From: Sambucus nigra
Lineage: Eukaryota; Streptophyta; Magnoliopsida; Dipsacales; Adoxaceae
DNA length: 64,000 nt
Direction of reading: 5' to 3'
NCBI GenBank assembly: GCA_949130495.1
Contig: OX422207.1
Coordinates: 369,479,868 to 369,543,867 of the forward strand
The notes under the pieces: model-generated
Seen by the model: only the letters and a program-made list of their open reading frames with translations
The model's database searches: none
What the model was told of the DNA's origin: nothing
Position numbers and translations under genes: made by a program
Shown: piece by piece, positions 1 to 11,170 of the stretch
Layout: every line of letters starts with the position of its first letter
How positions within the stretch are numbered: the first letter of the stretch is position 1

Positions 1-340
1 AGATTGGGGCTGCCAGAGCATTTACATCGCATCCACGATGTATTCCACATCTCGTTGTTGAGATGATAACTTCGGGATGATATGGCCCACACCCACATCG
101 TGATAGAAGAGATAGACTTACAGCCTGACAGCTCTTACGAGGAGAGACTAGTGGCTATCCTAGACCATAGCGAAAGGAGATTGAGGTCGAAGGTAGTCCC
201 ACTTGTACGGGTCCAGTGGGAGCATCATAATGTGGAGGTATCCACCTAGGAACACGAGGCAGATATGCGCAAGAAATACCCAGATTTATTCTTACCAGGT
301 ATACCTTATTTTTCGAATTTCGGGATGAAATTCCGTTATT
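1..340 (+). pseudogene. Ty3/gypsy chromovirus-type polyprotein, C-terminal end of integrase (partial)
   Basis: Seen: conceptual translation gives the typical tail of a plant chromovirus (Tekay/Del-like) Pol: a HRIHDVFHISLLR-like segment, then YEERLVAILDHSERRLRSK, then VPLVRVQWEHHNVE, and finally EHEADMRKKYPDLF. Known: in this lineage the segment after the DDE core carries these conserved blocks and ends with a PELF/PDLF motif. Oddities: the tryptophan that normally precedes the EHE block reads as TAG near 249, and the frame shifts around 70-75, so this copy is dead. The rest of the element lies left of the window. The polypurine tract and 3' LTR follow directly, which fixes the + orientation. 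Confidence is high for the family and moderate for the lineage. Confidence 0.8.
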
Positions 341-352
341 AAGGGGGAAGTA
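341..352 (+). promoter_or_regulatory. Polypurine tract of the first gypsy element
   Basis: Purine run AAGGGGGAAG followed by TA lies immediately before an LTR that starts TGTAATGCCCCG. This is the expected position of the plus-strand primer for reverse transcription of a Ty3/gypsy element. Confidence 0.75.
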
Positions 353-1468
353 TGTAATGCCCCGTATTTTTATGCTTTCTAAATTTGGGGATTTATTAAA
401 TTTAGAGTGAGATATTAATTTAATATAAATTCAGAAACTAATTATTTTTATAATTACTACCGTGATGAAATTTAGTAATCACTGAAAATTTGCTGAATAT
501 TACTAATGAGTAAAGTAATATATGGTATTGGTTCTATTAAATGTCACGAGTGAATAAAATGACAATTTTAGAAATTTAAGTCGGGACGCGCTCGTGTCGT
601 GTCGGGAATAAATGTTGATTAATAAAAGTGAATAAATTATAAATCACCCATATGGTCATTTCGAGTGCGCTTAAGTGTTCGGAAGGCTCGAGATCGTCAA
701 AATAATGTACCCAGGGGTTTAGTTTGGGTCCCGAGGAGTTTTTAGGCCTAATTGACACCCGGGGGGCGTTTTGGACATTTTACATTTTTAGGCTTGAAAA
801 CCCACGAAAATTTTAGAGTTATATCAGATTCTTAGGGTTGCCTTCTAGGTCTAACTCAACCAAAAACAAGAAATGGCCATTGGAGAAGGAAGGAGAGATC
901 TTGCCCAAGAGTCCTAAGCCAAGAACCCCTCCGTTTGCGCCGCCGTCGCTGCCAAACGATAGATCTAGTAACAAGGATCACCACCACACCGATTTCATCC
1001 ACAAATCAGAAACAAAAATCCCCAGGCAAGTATTTATCTTGCTTAATTTTGTTAATGCTTCATTCATGATAGTTTAGAGTTGATTAGGATGAGTTTCTAT
1101 GAAAGAAAACCCATGTTGGAGACTAGAAATTGCATGTTGTAGTGATATGAATGATAATCTGGAAATCCCCTTCACATGTAGAGGTTAAACCACGGATTTA
1201 TGATGGACTAGAAGCAGAAATTCTAGAAAAAGAATGATTTGAATTAATTTAAAGAAGATTTTAGGGTTCATGAGAATTGTATAAATTTTGGCACTTTAAT
1301 CCATGATTCTTGATGAAAACTCACATGCCTTACATTGAATATTGTCCATTTGAGTATAGAACATTTGTGGTATAGATTTTTGGGTGTTTGGGAGTTAAAA
1401 GTTTGGATTTTGAGGATGTTGGATGATAGAACCCATAACTGGTATTCTACAGATTCGCCATACATGTT

Positions 1469-1543
1469 TGATCGATCGATCGAACCAGGAGTATCGATCG
1501 ATCGACGCATCGATCGATCGAGCTCCTGCCATCGATAGATCGA
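1469..1543 (+). promoter_or_regulatory. Cluster of TCGATCGATCGA palindromes in LTR-A
   Basis: Four copies of an ATCGATCGATCGA-type palindrome lie within 75 bp, at about 1469-1483, 1493-1506, 1509-1522 and 1531-1544 (the last is imperfect). The position corresponds to the clusters in the related LTRs at 14732-14770 and 60713-60749. A weak TATA-like TCTAAATAG follows at about 1574. A U3 enhancer role is inferred. Confidence 0.45.
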
Positions 1544-2354
1544 CCCCTCCTAGCAGACTCATATTTCCCCTTCTAAATAGTTGAATCTAATTTAAATGAG
1601 TAATAATCTTTGGCAACCTTATTAAAATATTTTGGGAGATAAAAGAAGACCAGTAGGACTTATTAAAAATATGAAACCTTTAATGTAAGATGAAATTTAC
1701 ATTTTTCGGTGATGTTTACATATAAGGGACGATGGAACTATATATTAAAGTGGGGAGACGCGTAGGGTAGTTATGTTGGAAAATAAATAAGTACCTACTG
1801 AAATTCCACTTTAAAAAGATAAGAATCCATGAGTGTTACGTAGTAAGTTGGAATAATCCCTCAAATTAAAGTAAGAAACGAATCGTTATACATGATAACT
1901 AAATAATGAGAAATAAGGATAAATATCATAATTATGGGTTATGATATGTACCTAAATTTGATATGGTAATAGTAGTATATTTATATGACTCTGTTTATGC
2001 ATATACTATATACATGTGAAAATCATGCCCGCGCTACTTGCTATCCCTGAGGTTACCGCGCTGGAACAGTCTTATCTCGATGGGCCTTTATGGGGGATAT
2101 TGACTCGTACCGTAGAAGATAGAAATCCTTTGGTACAGGCTATCGGATCGATAGTCAGACGGTCCTAAGAGACGTGGGGGCATGTGCTGACCTCTTAGAG
2201 ACTTGGAATCTATGCTTCGCCTCAATATTGTTTGTGTTTGTGTTAATACAGTTCGAGAGTGATTCCGAACTTGTATTTCCCTTAGTACGAGTGATACGGG
2301 GACTGGATAGCAGAGTATGCCCGCACCATAATTATTATGTGGGGTGTTGTTAGA

Positions 2355-2382
<28 letters not shown>
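2355..2382. repeat. (TA)n microsatellite
   Basis: An uninterrupted TA dinucleotide run of about 14 units inside LTR-A. Confidence 0.95.
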
Positions 2383-2385
<3 letters not shown>

Positions 2386-3442
2386 AATCTGGGATTTGGG
2401 AACTACCTGTTGTGTCTATGGTAAGTAAGAATGGAATAACTATTTCAATTTGGGAACAAGTGTTTGAAAAGTATAATGTGTTACTGAGAAACTTTATTAG
2501 TAAATAAGGTTTAAATGAGAACTTTGTTGTTAAATGAAATTCACCTCTTAAACAATTGAATTTGTCAGTTTAAATCTTACGAGCAACCTAAGATAAGATA
2601 AGTTAAACCGTTGGGAAGGTTAGTGCGATAGGCGTGCACACGAGAAGAGAGGTGAGAATTTCTCAAGGGAGTGACGCACTAATATGTTATTGCATTGGCC
2701 AGTAAGCAATTTAAATACTTGGTAAATAAATTTTAAATCATTTTTTTTACAATCAGGCTCTGACCCGTTTCCACTTTCTTTTCTCTCTTTTATATATGTA
2801 TATATTACAGGTGCCCAGCCACAGGGGCGTCTTGCATAGGATCCTTTGGAAGGAAACGTGTTGCAGCTTAGGTGGGAGTTGCAGGCCTCTTGCTTAGACG
2901 ACCTCATTTTCTTGATTCCACTCCTAGCATTTATTTTATCCAGTTGGGCATGTGTCGCCCTATTCCATCATTTAGTTTTTTTATTGGATATTGTGATTTA
3001 TTTATTTCCAACATTTTTACTTTTGGGTTTATTACTGTCAGGAAGTTTTCCTTTAAGTTTTAACTATGGGAATTGCTTAGTTGGATGTTTAATTAATTGG
3101 ATTGTTGTTCCAGTATATTTGCTGGTTGATTCTTTAACTATGAATTATGTAAAGTTTTAAATGTTGATTTAAAAAAAAAATTTGGAAAGTAATGTCTAAA
3201 AATGGTTTTGACACTTAGCTTAATTATTTAGGGTGTTTAAATTTGGAGAAGTTATTTTTACGACGGTGATACTAAGAATGAACCGTCCGTTCACCTTGAT
3301 TATAATTTATTAAAGGAATGATCACCCAGTATTTAATTAGGCGGGGTGCCACACGTTCTATATAAGTAATTGATGTTATATGCGTCGTGCACCGAGGGCG
3401 TAATTGATCTCGACGATCAACATTGTCAATGAGTAGTGTATC

Positions 3443-3456
3443 GGGGGGGGGGGGGG
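3443..3456. repeat. Poly-G tract (14 G)
   Basis: Fourteen consecutive G bases; the length may be unstable in assembly. Confidence 0.9.
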
Positions 3457-3606
3457 TTCCTTATTTGGATTTCGCTTTGCAAGACGTCCCACGCACGAAA
3501 CGTAGAGCAATGTTGAGAGTTGGAAGAAGTTTAGTCCTTAGCATTAATATGCTAATAACTTGTGTAAGTTAATAACTAGAATCCGCTATATTCTAGTAAG
3601 AGATAA

Positions 3607-3607
<1 letters not shown>

Positions 3608-3670
<63 letters not shown>
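3608..3670. repeat. (TA)n microsatellite
   Basis: About 31 TA units without interruption, inside the partial LTR. Confidence 0.95.
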
Positions 3671-3673
<3 letters not shown>

Positions 3674-4499
3674 CATAAGTTTAAATGCACACTCGGGTTA
3701 GGGTAGAATAGGAAGTTATGGTTATGTTTTCGATGATGGGTTATGCGAGTGTGGTTTAGGCGTAGGTTATATTGGATTGTACCTAGAACGTGTTGGGTAG
3801 TTATTTGAGGACCATGTGCATACATTTAGGTGCGCGCTCTAGTTGAGGGGTGAGTTTGATTTTCAGGAGAGTGTGACTCCACTTTAATCATGTTCTAGTG
3901 CATTTACAATTATTATGCATTTTAATGCACTTGCTAAAATGTTTTCACACCTCGGACTCTGACTCGTTTATATTTTTCTCTTGCTATACATATATTATAT
4001 ATTATATGTGTCCCCCCGCAAGGACACTAGTAATGCTTCTCTATCCAGCATTTGTGGAGCCATAGTAGATGCGTACTGTTGTGGGACTTTGGTTTTAGCC
4101 GTTTCCTATCTTTTGTAAATCTAGTTTAGGATTCAGTTTGTGTATCGGGTTTACACCCAAGGGTTGTGTATTTCACACTTTTATATTTCTTTCCTCAAGA
4201 TGTTGTATTGTCTGTGACCCGACAACATATTTGGGTATTTTCTTCTGTGTATTTTTGGCACATTAGAACTATTCCCTTTTATCTTAGCATGTGTGCGTAC
4301 ATTATCATGTTATGTAGTTATTTTGTTAAGGCTTATTGTACATTTTAAAAAATTTTGGCACCCGTTTTTATAGTATTGGGTAGTTAGCTATGTTTATTTA
4401 AGTATCGACAGTAGATGCGGAGAATGATCCACTTGAGATTCCTGATTAATCATAATATGGGGCTGGCCACCAACTATTATTTTAAGGGGGTGTCACAGG

Positions 4500-4511
4500 T
4501 GGTATCAGAGC
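4500..4511 (+). promoter_or_regulatory. Primer binding site, tRNA-iMet type
   Basis: TGGTATCAGAGC is the classic plant retrotransposon primer site complementary to the 3' end of initiator tRNA-Met. It lies two bases after the LTR end, as expected for minus-strand priming. Confidence 0.9.
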
Positions 4512-4678
4512 ATCAGGTTCTAGTGTCTTTAGGATTTGTGCGGGTTTTCTGCGTTCTTCGGTAAGCGTTATTGATGTAGAGCCCTATTATTAGGATTGTT
4601 GTGTTCTTTACGCCTATATTTTCTTTTGCGATGTGTAATCACTTGAACGACGTTCTGATACACTTGTTATTATTTCAA

Positions 4679-5724
4679 ATGCCACCGAAGAGAGGTCGTC
4701 CAAGTAGGGTAAACAGAGGGGCTGAGAATATGTAACCCCAAATGCCTCAAATAAGTGTGACCACAGCTAAAGTTGCCAATATTATGGCACAAGCTGTAAC
4801 TGCTGCCATTTTTGCGATGGCACATCAACCTGCAGCTCTAGTAGCCCAAGCCCACCTAGGCCATCTACGTGGAAAAGATTACGAGAAGCTTTTCGGAAAG
4901 GACATCCTCTAGAATTTTCGAGGGGAATTGATGTGTTAGTTGCAAGTCGTTGAAAGAAGGGTATGCAAAGGTACCTTCGAATGGTTGAATGCAGTGAGGT
5001 GCAAAAGCAATTATTACTCGCCACCTTTAAATTAATGGGAGAAGCTCTCCAATGGTGGGAATCAATCACCACATCGGAGCAGACAGATGTAATGCCCATA
5101 GCAGATTTTTGGGAACGCTTTGATCGAAGTTATTTTCCTTTCGCAATCCAGAAGAAAATGAGGAGGAGATTACTCAAGGTTATAGAATGGTGGCGGAGTA
5201 CAAAGAAGAATTTACTCGATTGGAAAATTTAGTGCCCGATGAGGTAAATACAAAGGATAAACAAATAGCGAAGTTTGTGGGAGGTTTAGAATGGCAAATT
5301 CGGCAGCATTTGTTAGGGAACCCAACATAATTGACTTTTACTGAGGTATTGAATATGACATTATTACAGTGTCAGGAATATCATCTACGTTGGCAAGGGG
5401 TAAGAAATTTAGAGACTCGGGTTCATCAAGTAAGTTTGGAAAAAAAGATGCCGCTGGAGTACGATTGTATAAGCAGGATTATCAAGGGTCATAATAGCAT
5501 TTTGTTCCTCAGGATGGGCAGGGAGGATTTGTTGGTAGATGTTTCTTTTGTAAAGAAATAGCCCATAGGAAGAGGGATTGTCTCAAAAGAGGTAGAGGTC
5601 AACTTTTTGAGGAGGTTTTGGATGTGCAACCCCTACAACAAATCATAGGCCAGTTTGGGTAGGAGGACTTTGACCAGGAACCCATCGATGAAGCGATGCA
5701 GTCGGACTATGGAGGTATTATGTA
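4679..5724 (+). pseudogene. Ty3/gypsy Gag, broken
   Basis: Gag would form the capsid-like particle. The start is MPPKRGRPSR, a common start for plant chromovirus Gag. An in-frame stop follows within about 20 codons, then several frameshifts and stops. The retrotransposon gag core is visible at 4963-5160 (LLATFKLMGEALQWWESI, then WERFDRSYFP). It continues in another frame at about 5180-5330 (MVAEYKEEFTRLENLVPDE and QIAKFVGGLEWQIRQHL). A zinc knuckle of the CX2CX4HX4C type is intact at 5540-5581 (CFFCKEIAHRKRDC). The order capsid core then knuckle is normal. Protease and reverse transcriptase do not follow. Family assignment is firm; lineage (Tekay-like chromovirus) is likely from the LTR, primer site and motif wording. 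Confidence 0.8.
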
Positions 5725-6723
5725 AATTATATATTTTTTTCTTTGTGGTTAGGTTATGTCATTAGGGATTTTGGGAGTATCGCAAGTAAGATTTTTTTAA
5801 TGAGTGGTTAGTTGTTATAACCCTATTATGTATGGGAATAACTTGTAAAGGAGGACTGAGAAAGTGGGTCACTTCGATGACATCTTTTGGAAGAATAGAA
5901 TGTCATGTGATGTGCTAGTAGAGAGTAACGACTTTGTTTTGAGCATAGGAACCGTTGAAATGCATTGAGTAGTAACGGTAAAGCTATCGTCTTATAGTTT
6001 GCTAGACTTATGTATTTATAATTTTCCAGTTATGGAAGGGCCTAGCGTATGGCAATGTTTTGTTATGATGTAAAGGATTTTGTTACTGAAGAGATTCAGG
6101 GTTTAGCGGGTTATTGTTGAGCTAGGAATTTTAGCTCATGGTTGTTCTAGTTTTGAGAACTAAATGTTGGTAAGAGTATTGAAATTGTTGACGCCATGTG
6201 TCTTGAGCATAAGGTATTTGATTTGGATGTTGAAAGACATAAACTGTTTTTAATATTACATTTGTTTTATAGGCCTTCGGGAAATATCAAAATGATTCAA
6301 AAATATTTTTAAAAATTTATTCCCGATATAACTAATCTCAATCCCCAACAAAGCTACACAGTAGTGTATTGGGAGGGTTCCTTACGAGACCTCCCCAGCA
6401 CAAAAGTAGCGAATGTCAGGAATTGAGAAGAGTTAAATGTTTGGACATTTCAAAAACTGTCATATGATTAGTAATTTATATTGGATTAATTTGTTTCGAG
6501 TTATTTTACGATTTAAGGCTAAGTGGAGCTGGGTAATGTTTTTACAGTTGAGCTCGGGTACAGGGTGTATGGTTGCCCTAGTTAAGTGATTTGGTTTTAA
6601 ATTAAAATGATTCGCCATAGGAAGTGGGATGAATTGGTATAGTGATCTTGAGAGTAGGGGTCTTAGGAGCTAGTTGAGGTTTGGAGTACTAGACTTAACT
6701 TAATTTCGAGGAAGAAATTCTTG
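5725..6723 (+). other. Internal region without recognisable pol
   Basis: About 1 kb between the Gag remnant and the polypurine tract. No protease DTG/DSG, RT YxDD or integrase motif could be found in any plus-strand frame, and stops are frequent. The piece keeps the end of a normal internal region (TTTCGAGGAAGAAATTC just before the polypurine tract). The element is either deleted for pol or a non-autonomous derivative. Confidence 0.45.
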
Positions 6724-6735
6724 TAAGGGGGGTAG
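6724..6735 (+). promoter_or_regulatory. Polypurine tract of the second gypsy element
   Basis: TAAGGGGGGTAG lies just upstream of an LTR start (TGTAATACCCCG). The preceding GAAATTCTTG is a usual chromovirus pre-PPT sequence. Confidence 0.75.
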
Positions 6736-6737
6736 TC

Positions 6738-7640
6738 TGTAATACCCCGTAATTTTTAGGACTGAGAATTTAATTTATTTGGGAGAAATAATATTTATTT
6801 AAATTGAAAAATTTTAAATTGGGGAATTGAGGTCAAAATTTGTGGATGTTATAAAGTATTTCGAATAACGATTCTGAGTGTGCAGTTGATCCCGTAAGGG
6901 TCGAGATAGTCGAAATGACTGTACTTGGGTATTATTTTGGTTTCAGAATATTTTAAGTTCGTTTGACTCAAATTGGAGTAACCGAGTCATTTAAAGTGTG
7001 TATTATCATTTAAAGTCGGGTATTTTGGAGATAAGGCTTAAAAAGCTTACGGGAGATAACAATCTCTTTTGTGAGATTGAGAAAGCTCTAGAGAGAGATA
7101 AGAGGAAAGGAAGAAGAGAAATAAGAAAAGCTTGGGGATTCCGGCCAACACGCGATTTCGAGGAAGATTCAACCTCTACTACTTTGAGGCAAGGGATTAA
7201 TCTTGCTAAATAATCTATATGTGTCATTTATTTCATGACTTGTGGATAAAAATATGTATTTTGAGTTAGTATGTATAAACCTAGATTTTTGGGTTAAATC
7301 TTATATTTGATGTTTATATATGGATTAGATATTGTAAATTTGTTGGGTTAATCTATTTGATGACTTTTAATGTTAGAAACATGATTGGGTTGAAGATATA
7401 TGGTTAGAAGATGGTATTTTGGGGGGTTTTTGGAATGTTAAGTTTCTTCCAAAATGAAGGTTGGCCGAGATATCTGGTATGGTCAGTCGACCGCGGCCAG
7501 GAAGCCGGTTGACCGCACCTTAAGGCAAAAGCCTACTACCTCCTTCTTAAGTGTTTGTGAGGGTACACCGGTTATCCTCCAAAGTCAAATCGTTCTTATG
7601 GTGGACCCTCAGTTATTTAGACTTCTAGTGTATAGTTAGT
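6738..7640 (+). repeat. 5' portion of a gypsy 3' LTR (second element)
   Basis: It starts TGTAATACCCCGTAATTTTTAGG and shares early blocks with the solo LTRs (AGTATTTCG, CGATTCTGAGTG, GTCGAGATAGTC). It stops matching somewhere around 7600-7700, where Athila/Tat-type sequence takes over; the exact breakpoint is not visible. It carries two GTCGACCGC/GGTTGACCGC motifs at 7486-7516. It cannot be aligned to the 5' LTR piece at 3354-4497 because the two pieces represent opposite ends. Confidence 0.65.
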
Positions 7641-9737
7641 GTGAAGCCTAAATAGTAGGTTGTATATAGTTAGCCTTTTATTATTTCTTTCTTTATTTTT
7701 TCCTTCATTTTTTAATTTATTCTAGTGTAATTAGTTAACTTTTTGTTATTTGTTTTCGCTATGCTCGGTACTAACTTGTTTTGTAGATTCTTTGGACTTG
7801 TTCTTATGGGGATCGCTCCAATTTTGGGTAATATCGCTCTTTTCCTCTCTTTGACTTGGTTCTTAATTCACATTGAGGACAATGTCAAGTTATAAGTTTG
7901 GGGGTGTGGGATATTCTATCCATTTCTTTATTTAGTCTATGTTTTTGCTCACATGTTAGTTACTTAGTAGGCTTTTCTTAGAAAAATTAAAAATTTTAAA
8001 AAGATTTTCTTTCTTTTTTCTCTCCTTTTTGGGCTTTTTGCCCTTGTTTTCGATGATAAATTTCAATAATTGCCCGATCCAATTGACAACTCAATGATGC
8101 ATGTTCTTGATAGAAGTTATTAGACTTTAGTCTCACTTATTGATATTATGAATAACTTCATGAATTAAACTTTAATCCTATGAGCACATGCACTTTTATT
8201 ATTCTATTGATTTGGTTTAAGATGTTTATAACTCGGTAATCTTTTGTTGCATTGTATATACTTACACCTAGTGATATTATAGACTTATCTTCATTTGTGA
8301 GTGTATACACTATTCTTTTCTCATTGAAAACAATTTGTTGGTAATATCTCTATGCTTTCATTTGATCGTTCATTAATTGAGTTCATTCTTGAAATGTATT
8401 ACTTGGGCATGATTTTCATATATTGTTTTGACTCGAGAATTGCGTAAACTTTTGAAAATGATCATAGGACATCTTTGTTATATCACCCATATTAGCCTTA
8501 ACCTCACCTTATATGTCTACCCTCGTTAACCCCTTTGAGCCTAAATATTAGTTGTTCGTTTCGTAACCCCAAATCCCATAACCAACTCTAAATTGGAGTG
8601 TTAGCCCATACATACATTTCCATACCTTTGTTTGGAATGTTACTTGGGATTGAATGATGTTGTTATGATGTCGGTTGGAATTTAGGCGTATGAGAGTTTG
8701 AAAAGTAAAGAAAAAGAAAGATATGAAAAAAGTGATGAAAAAGAGAAAGCAAAAAGCAAAAGAAAACAAAAGAAAAATGACAAAAGGAAGAAAAGAAAAG
8801 AAAAGAAAAATTTGTAAATGTTGTATATAGTTCAATAAGCTTTGATTACTCTCCCCGATGATATTTCCAATGTCGTTTTGGAATTTGTTTTCCAATTTTG
8901 AAATTTCCCGCATTTTCCTATTATCCCGAGTTTTCATTCCGAACACTTTGAATCTGTATATACATTCCTTCATTTCATACCATAGCCTAGCCTACATTAC
9001 AACCCTATTAAAGTCCTATGTGATCTTAGGTTGATGAAATTATATAATTCAAAAGTTGAAATAGTTTTGATAATTTGTGAAAATGCATTTCGCCTCTTTT
9101 AATGTGCGGTATCCTTTCTTTGAGATTACATTTTTTCATTTTATATATAGCGTTCTTCATTGTGACATGTGTGAGGCCTAGTTTCCATTTATATTTACTC
9201 CTTATGCCCGCATGTCCCGTGTGTTTGCTCCCTGTTTCGAGTGAATTCACTCGATGAGTTTAAGGCCCGTGAGGATTGAATATATGCTTGCTTTAATGTT
9301 TATCCGGTTAATATAAGTGTTTTCCAAATTACACTTTGCATGAGGTCGCTCCACTCCCAGATTTGAAGGTTTTAATTCTGTGAGGTGCATTATATATTGT
9401 TAATGATTTGGACTTTTGTTTGAATTCATTCATTTTGCTAATAATGCGTATGAAATATTGTTTGCCATTGTTGGGCGTGTGGCATGTTGGGTTGGGATTA
9501 TTTTGAGGAAACCATGTGATGTTTGTGGGTATCATCCCTGAAAACCCTCACGAGATGACACTCGTCCACTAGGGTAACCTAGGGGTTTAACGGCTTATTG
9601 CATATGCTAAATGCAATCGTGCTCCCTACGAAAGTGGCATTTATATTTCGATGCATATATACGTCTAGTACCACCCTCCGTGGTCTGGTTTTGTTTGTTT
9701 CATTACTAGGGACTAACAATGTTTAAGTTAGGGGGTG
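7640..9737 (+). mobile_element. 3' non-coding region of an Athila/Tat-like gypsy element
   Basis: The region contains CATTGAGGACAATG (7871-7884) followed by AAGTTTGGGGGTG (7894-7906), a pair characteristic of the sequence after pol in Athila/Tat elements. It then runs through A/G-rich sequence (about 8700-8815) to a second PPT-like tract at 9724-9737. Its last 200 bases (about 9540-9630: CCTCACGAGA, CCTAGGGGTTTAA, GCTAAATGCAATCG) match, in reverse complement, 35935-36015 of the minus-strand element in the right half of the window. The two are therefore relatives. Open frames here are short and unconvincing. Confidence 0.65.
9724..9737 (+). promoter_or_regulatory. Polypurine tract of the Athila/Tat-like element
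   Basis: TAAGTTAGGGGGTG immediately precedes an LTR beginning TGATTCG. The same wording, reverse-complemented, stands next to the LTR at 35825. Confidence 0.7.
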
Positions 9738-10147
9738 TGATTCGTATCAAGTATTGCATATTTTCGCCCGTTATCTTTATGCATTCTAGCACTTTTATGG
9801 TCCTTAATGCCTATATTTATTCCCATTAACTAGACAAGCTTGGATTTGGATATATACATGTTTTGTAGGGGTTAATTGTGCTTTTGTAGGTATTGGAACG
9901 CTAAAAGTGAGGAGCCGTTACATTTTGGAGAAGTTCTATTCCCGGACGCTACTTCAAGGGCATTTGAGTCAATCCACATTTCTTATTCGGCTCATGGAAA
10001 TTCCACGGATGCGTAGTTCATTGAGTTAGCGTTGCGTGGCCACAAACGGTGCGTCGTTCGGAGTTCGAACGAAGAAAATAGTCCCGTTTCCGTAATGGAC
10101 CTTTTCCACCTCATCATGGGCGAAACAAGTGCAGAAAACAGAGTACC

Positions 10148-10242
10148 GATCGACCGCGCCCAGGGGGACGGTCGACCGTGGTTTGAGATTTTGCCGTGGG
10201 AAGGATACAGTGCACTTTGGCCTAAGGGACTGGTTGACCGGT
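10148..10242 (+). promoter_or_regulatory. CGGTCGACCG motif cluster in the Athila/Tat-like LTR
   Basis: GATCGACCGC at 10148, ACGGTCGACCGT at 10168-10179 (a perfect 12-bp palindrome) and TGGTTGACCGGT at 10231-10242. They lie upstream of the TATTTAAA box. An enhancer role is inferred from position. Confidence 0.4.
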
Positions 10243-10306
10243 AACTGCAGATATTTTGAGATATTTTCTTTTCTTTTCTTTTTCCTTTATTTTCTTTCCC
10301 ACTTAC

Positions 10307-10314
10307 TATTTAAA
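10307..10314 (+). promoter_or_regulatory. TATA-like box in the Athila/Tat-like LTR
   Basis: TATTTAAA in an otherwise pyrimidine-rich context, about 65 bp after the last palindromic motif; likely the LTR core promoter. Confidence 0.4.
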
Positions 10315-11170
10315 CCAATTTTGGTTTCTATCTTGTAATATATCAGATTTTAGGGTATTTTAGGTTAGTGCTTGGGGTTTGAGAGCTATTATTCATCCTC
10401 TCTTGGTTTGACACCCATTAGGGTTTGTAATTGCTACTTTCATTCTTCCTCTCCATTAATATAGTTGTTTTTCATTGTTTCTTGCTTTGTAAATTAATTT
10501 CCATGCTTTGTAGTTATTTAATTACTTCATTTCTTGATTTCCTAGTTTAATTAATATTAATTAGTTTAATTCATGTATTGCCCTTAGATAAATAGGGTCG
10601 GGATTTCGTTCCGCCATTTTGGGCCCCGGGCTCCGAAAATTGGGTTTTGTGCAAAATTACGTTTAATTGAACCCGCGCGTATTAAAGTCGGATTATTATG
10701 TGTTTAGCTCTCTTTGTCATGAAACGTTAGTGTTTAAAGTGATAATTCGAATTTAATCCGCATGCGACCAATTTTCGGTTAAATGTTTATTCTCGCAACT
10801 TTAGCTTAAATTCGTTATTGCGTGAAGTTTATGTTTAATTGATAATGCTCAATTAAATTTCTCTCGAGCCGGAATCTTGATTAGTAGTTGTTTCGATCCG
10901 TATGGTTGGATGATATCCCGATTCTCGCTTTTATTTAGACTTAACTTCTCTTTTCTTTTATTTACATTTACACATCACCCTTTTATACTTTTATTCCTAA
11001 ATTAATAATCCAATTAGGATCTGTTGAACATTCTCCGTGGATTTGATACCCGACTTACCGCTATACTCACCAGTTGAGTGCAGTCATAATTTAGGTTTCT
11101 TTTTTATTATTGAGGTGAAACAAAAATAACGATTGTGCACTTACACGAGAACACTTTTCACGCGTAATCA

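Larger units (their letters stand above)
353..3353 (+). repeat. LTR-A: 3' LTR of the first gypsy element
   Basis: The LTR begins TGTAATGCCCCGTATTTT right after the polypurine tract and ends GGCGGGGTGCCACA, with TG...CA ends. The start and end blocks match those of the solo LTRs at 13677-16570 and 59722-63582: TGTAAC/TCCCCG, then near the end a GTCCAGCCACAGG-like block, GATCACCC, and GGCGGGGTG. The three therefore belong to one large-LTR superfamily of about 2.9-3.9 kb. The short open frames inside (for example 838-1077 and 2846-3160) have no recognisable product. The 5-bp target duplication cannot be checked because the other end is outside the window. Confidence 0.8.
3354..4497 (+). repeat. 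3' portion of a gypsy 5' LTR (second element)
   Basis: The stretch ends TTTAAGGGGGTGTCACA and is followed after GG by a tRNA-Met primer site, so it is the end of a 5' LTR. It shares the LTR-end blocks of the superfamily: a GTGTCC...GCAAGGACA block near 4010 and GATCCACTTGAGATTCCTG near 4427. Its beginning is missing. The simplest reading is that the first element inserted into this LTR, leaving the left half outside the window; the flank CGTTC at 3354-3358 would then be one target-site copy. It contains a 14-G run at 3443-3456 and a TA run at 3608-3670. Confidence 0.6.
9738..11170 (+). repeat. 3' LTR of an Athila/Tat-like element
   Basis: It starts TGATTCGTATC after the polypurine tract; the proposed end is CGCGTAATCA at 11170, giving TGATTcG...CGtAATCA ends. 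The end is set by the terminal inverted match and could be off by some tens of bases. Inside are three CGGTCGACCG-type motifs (10148-10242), a TATTTAAA box (10307-10314), and a block near 11030-11080 (GTGGATTTGATACCCGACTT) usual near the end of Athila/Tat LTRs. Target duplication is not testable. Confidence 0.6.

Noticed and set aside
2846..3160. 104-codon hydrophobic frame in LTR-A
   Set aside because: It lies wholly within LTR sequence; equivalent positions in LTR-B and LTR-C are not open.
8548..8973. 141-codon minus-strand frame
   Set aside because: It arises from the A/G-rich tract of the Athila/Tat 3' region (poly-Phe/Leu peptide); no homologous frame in the related element.
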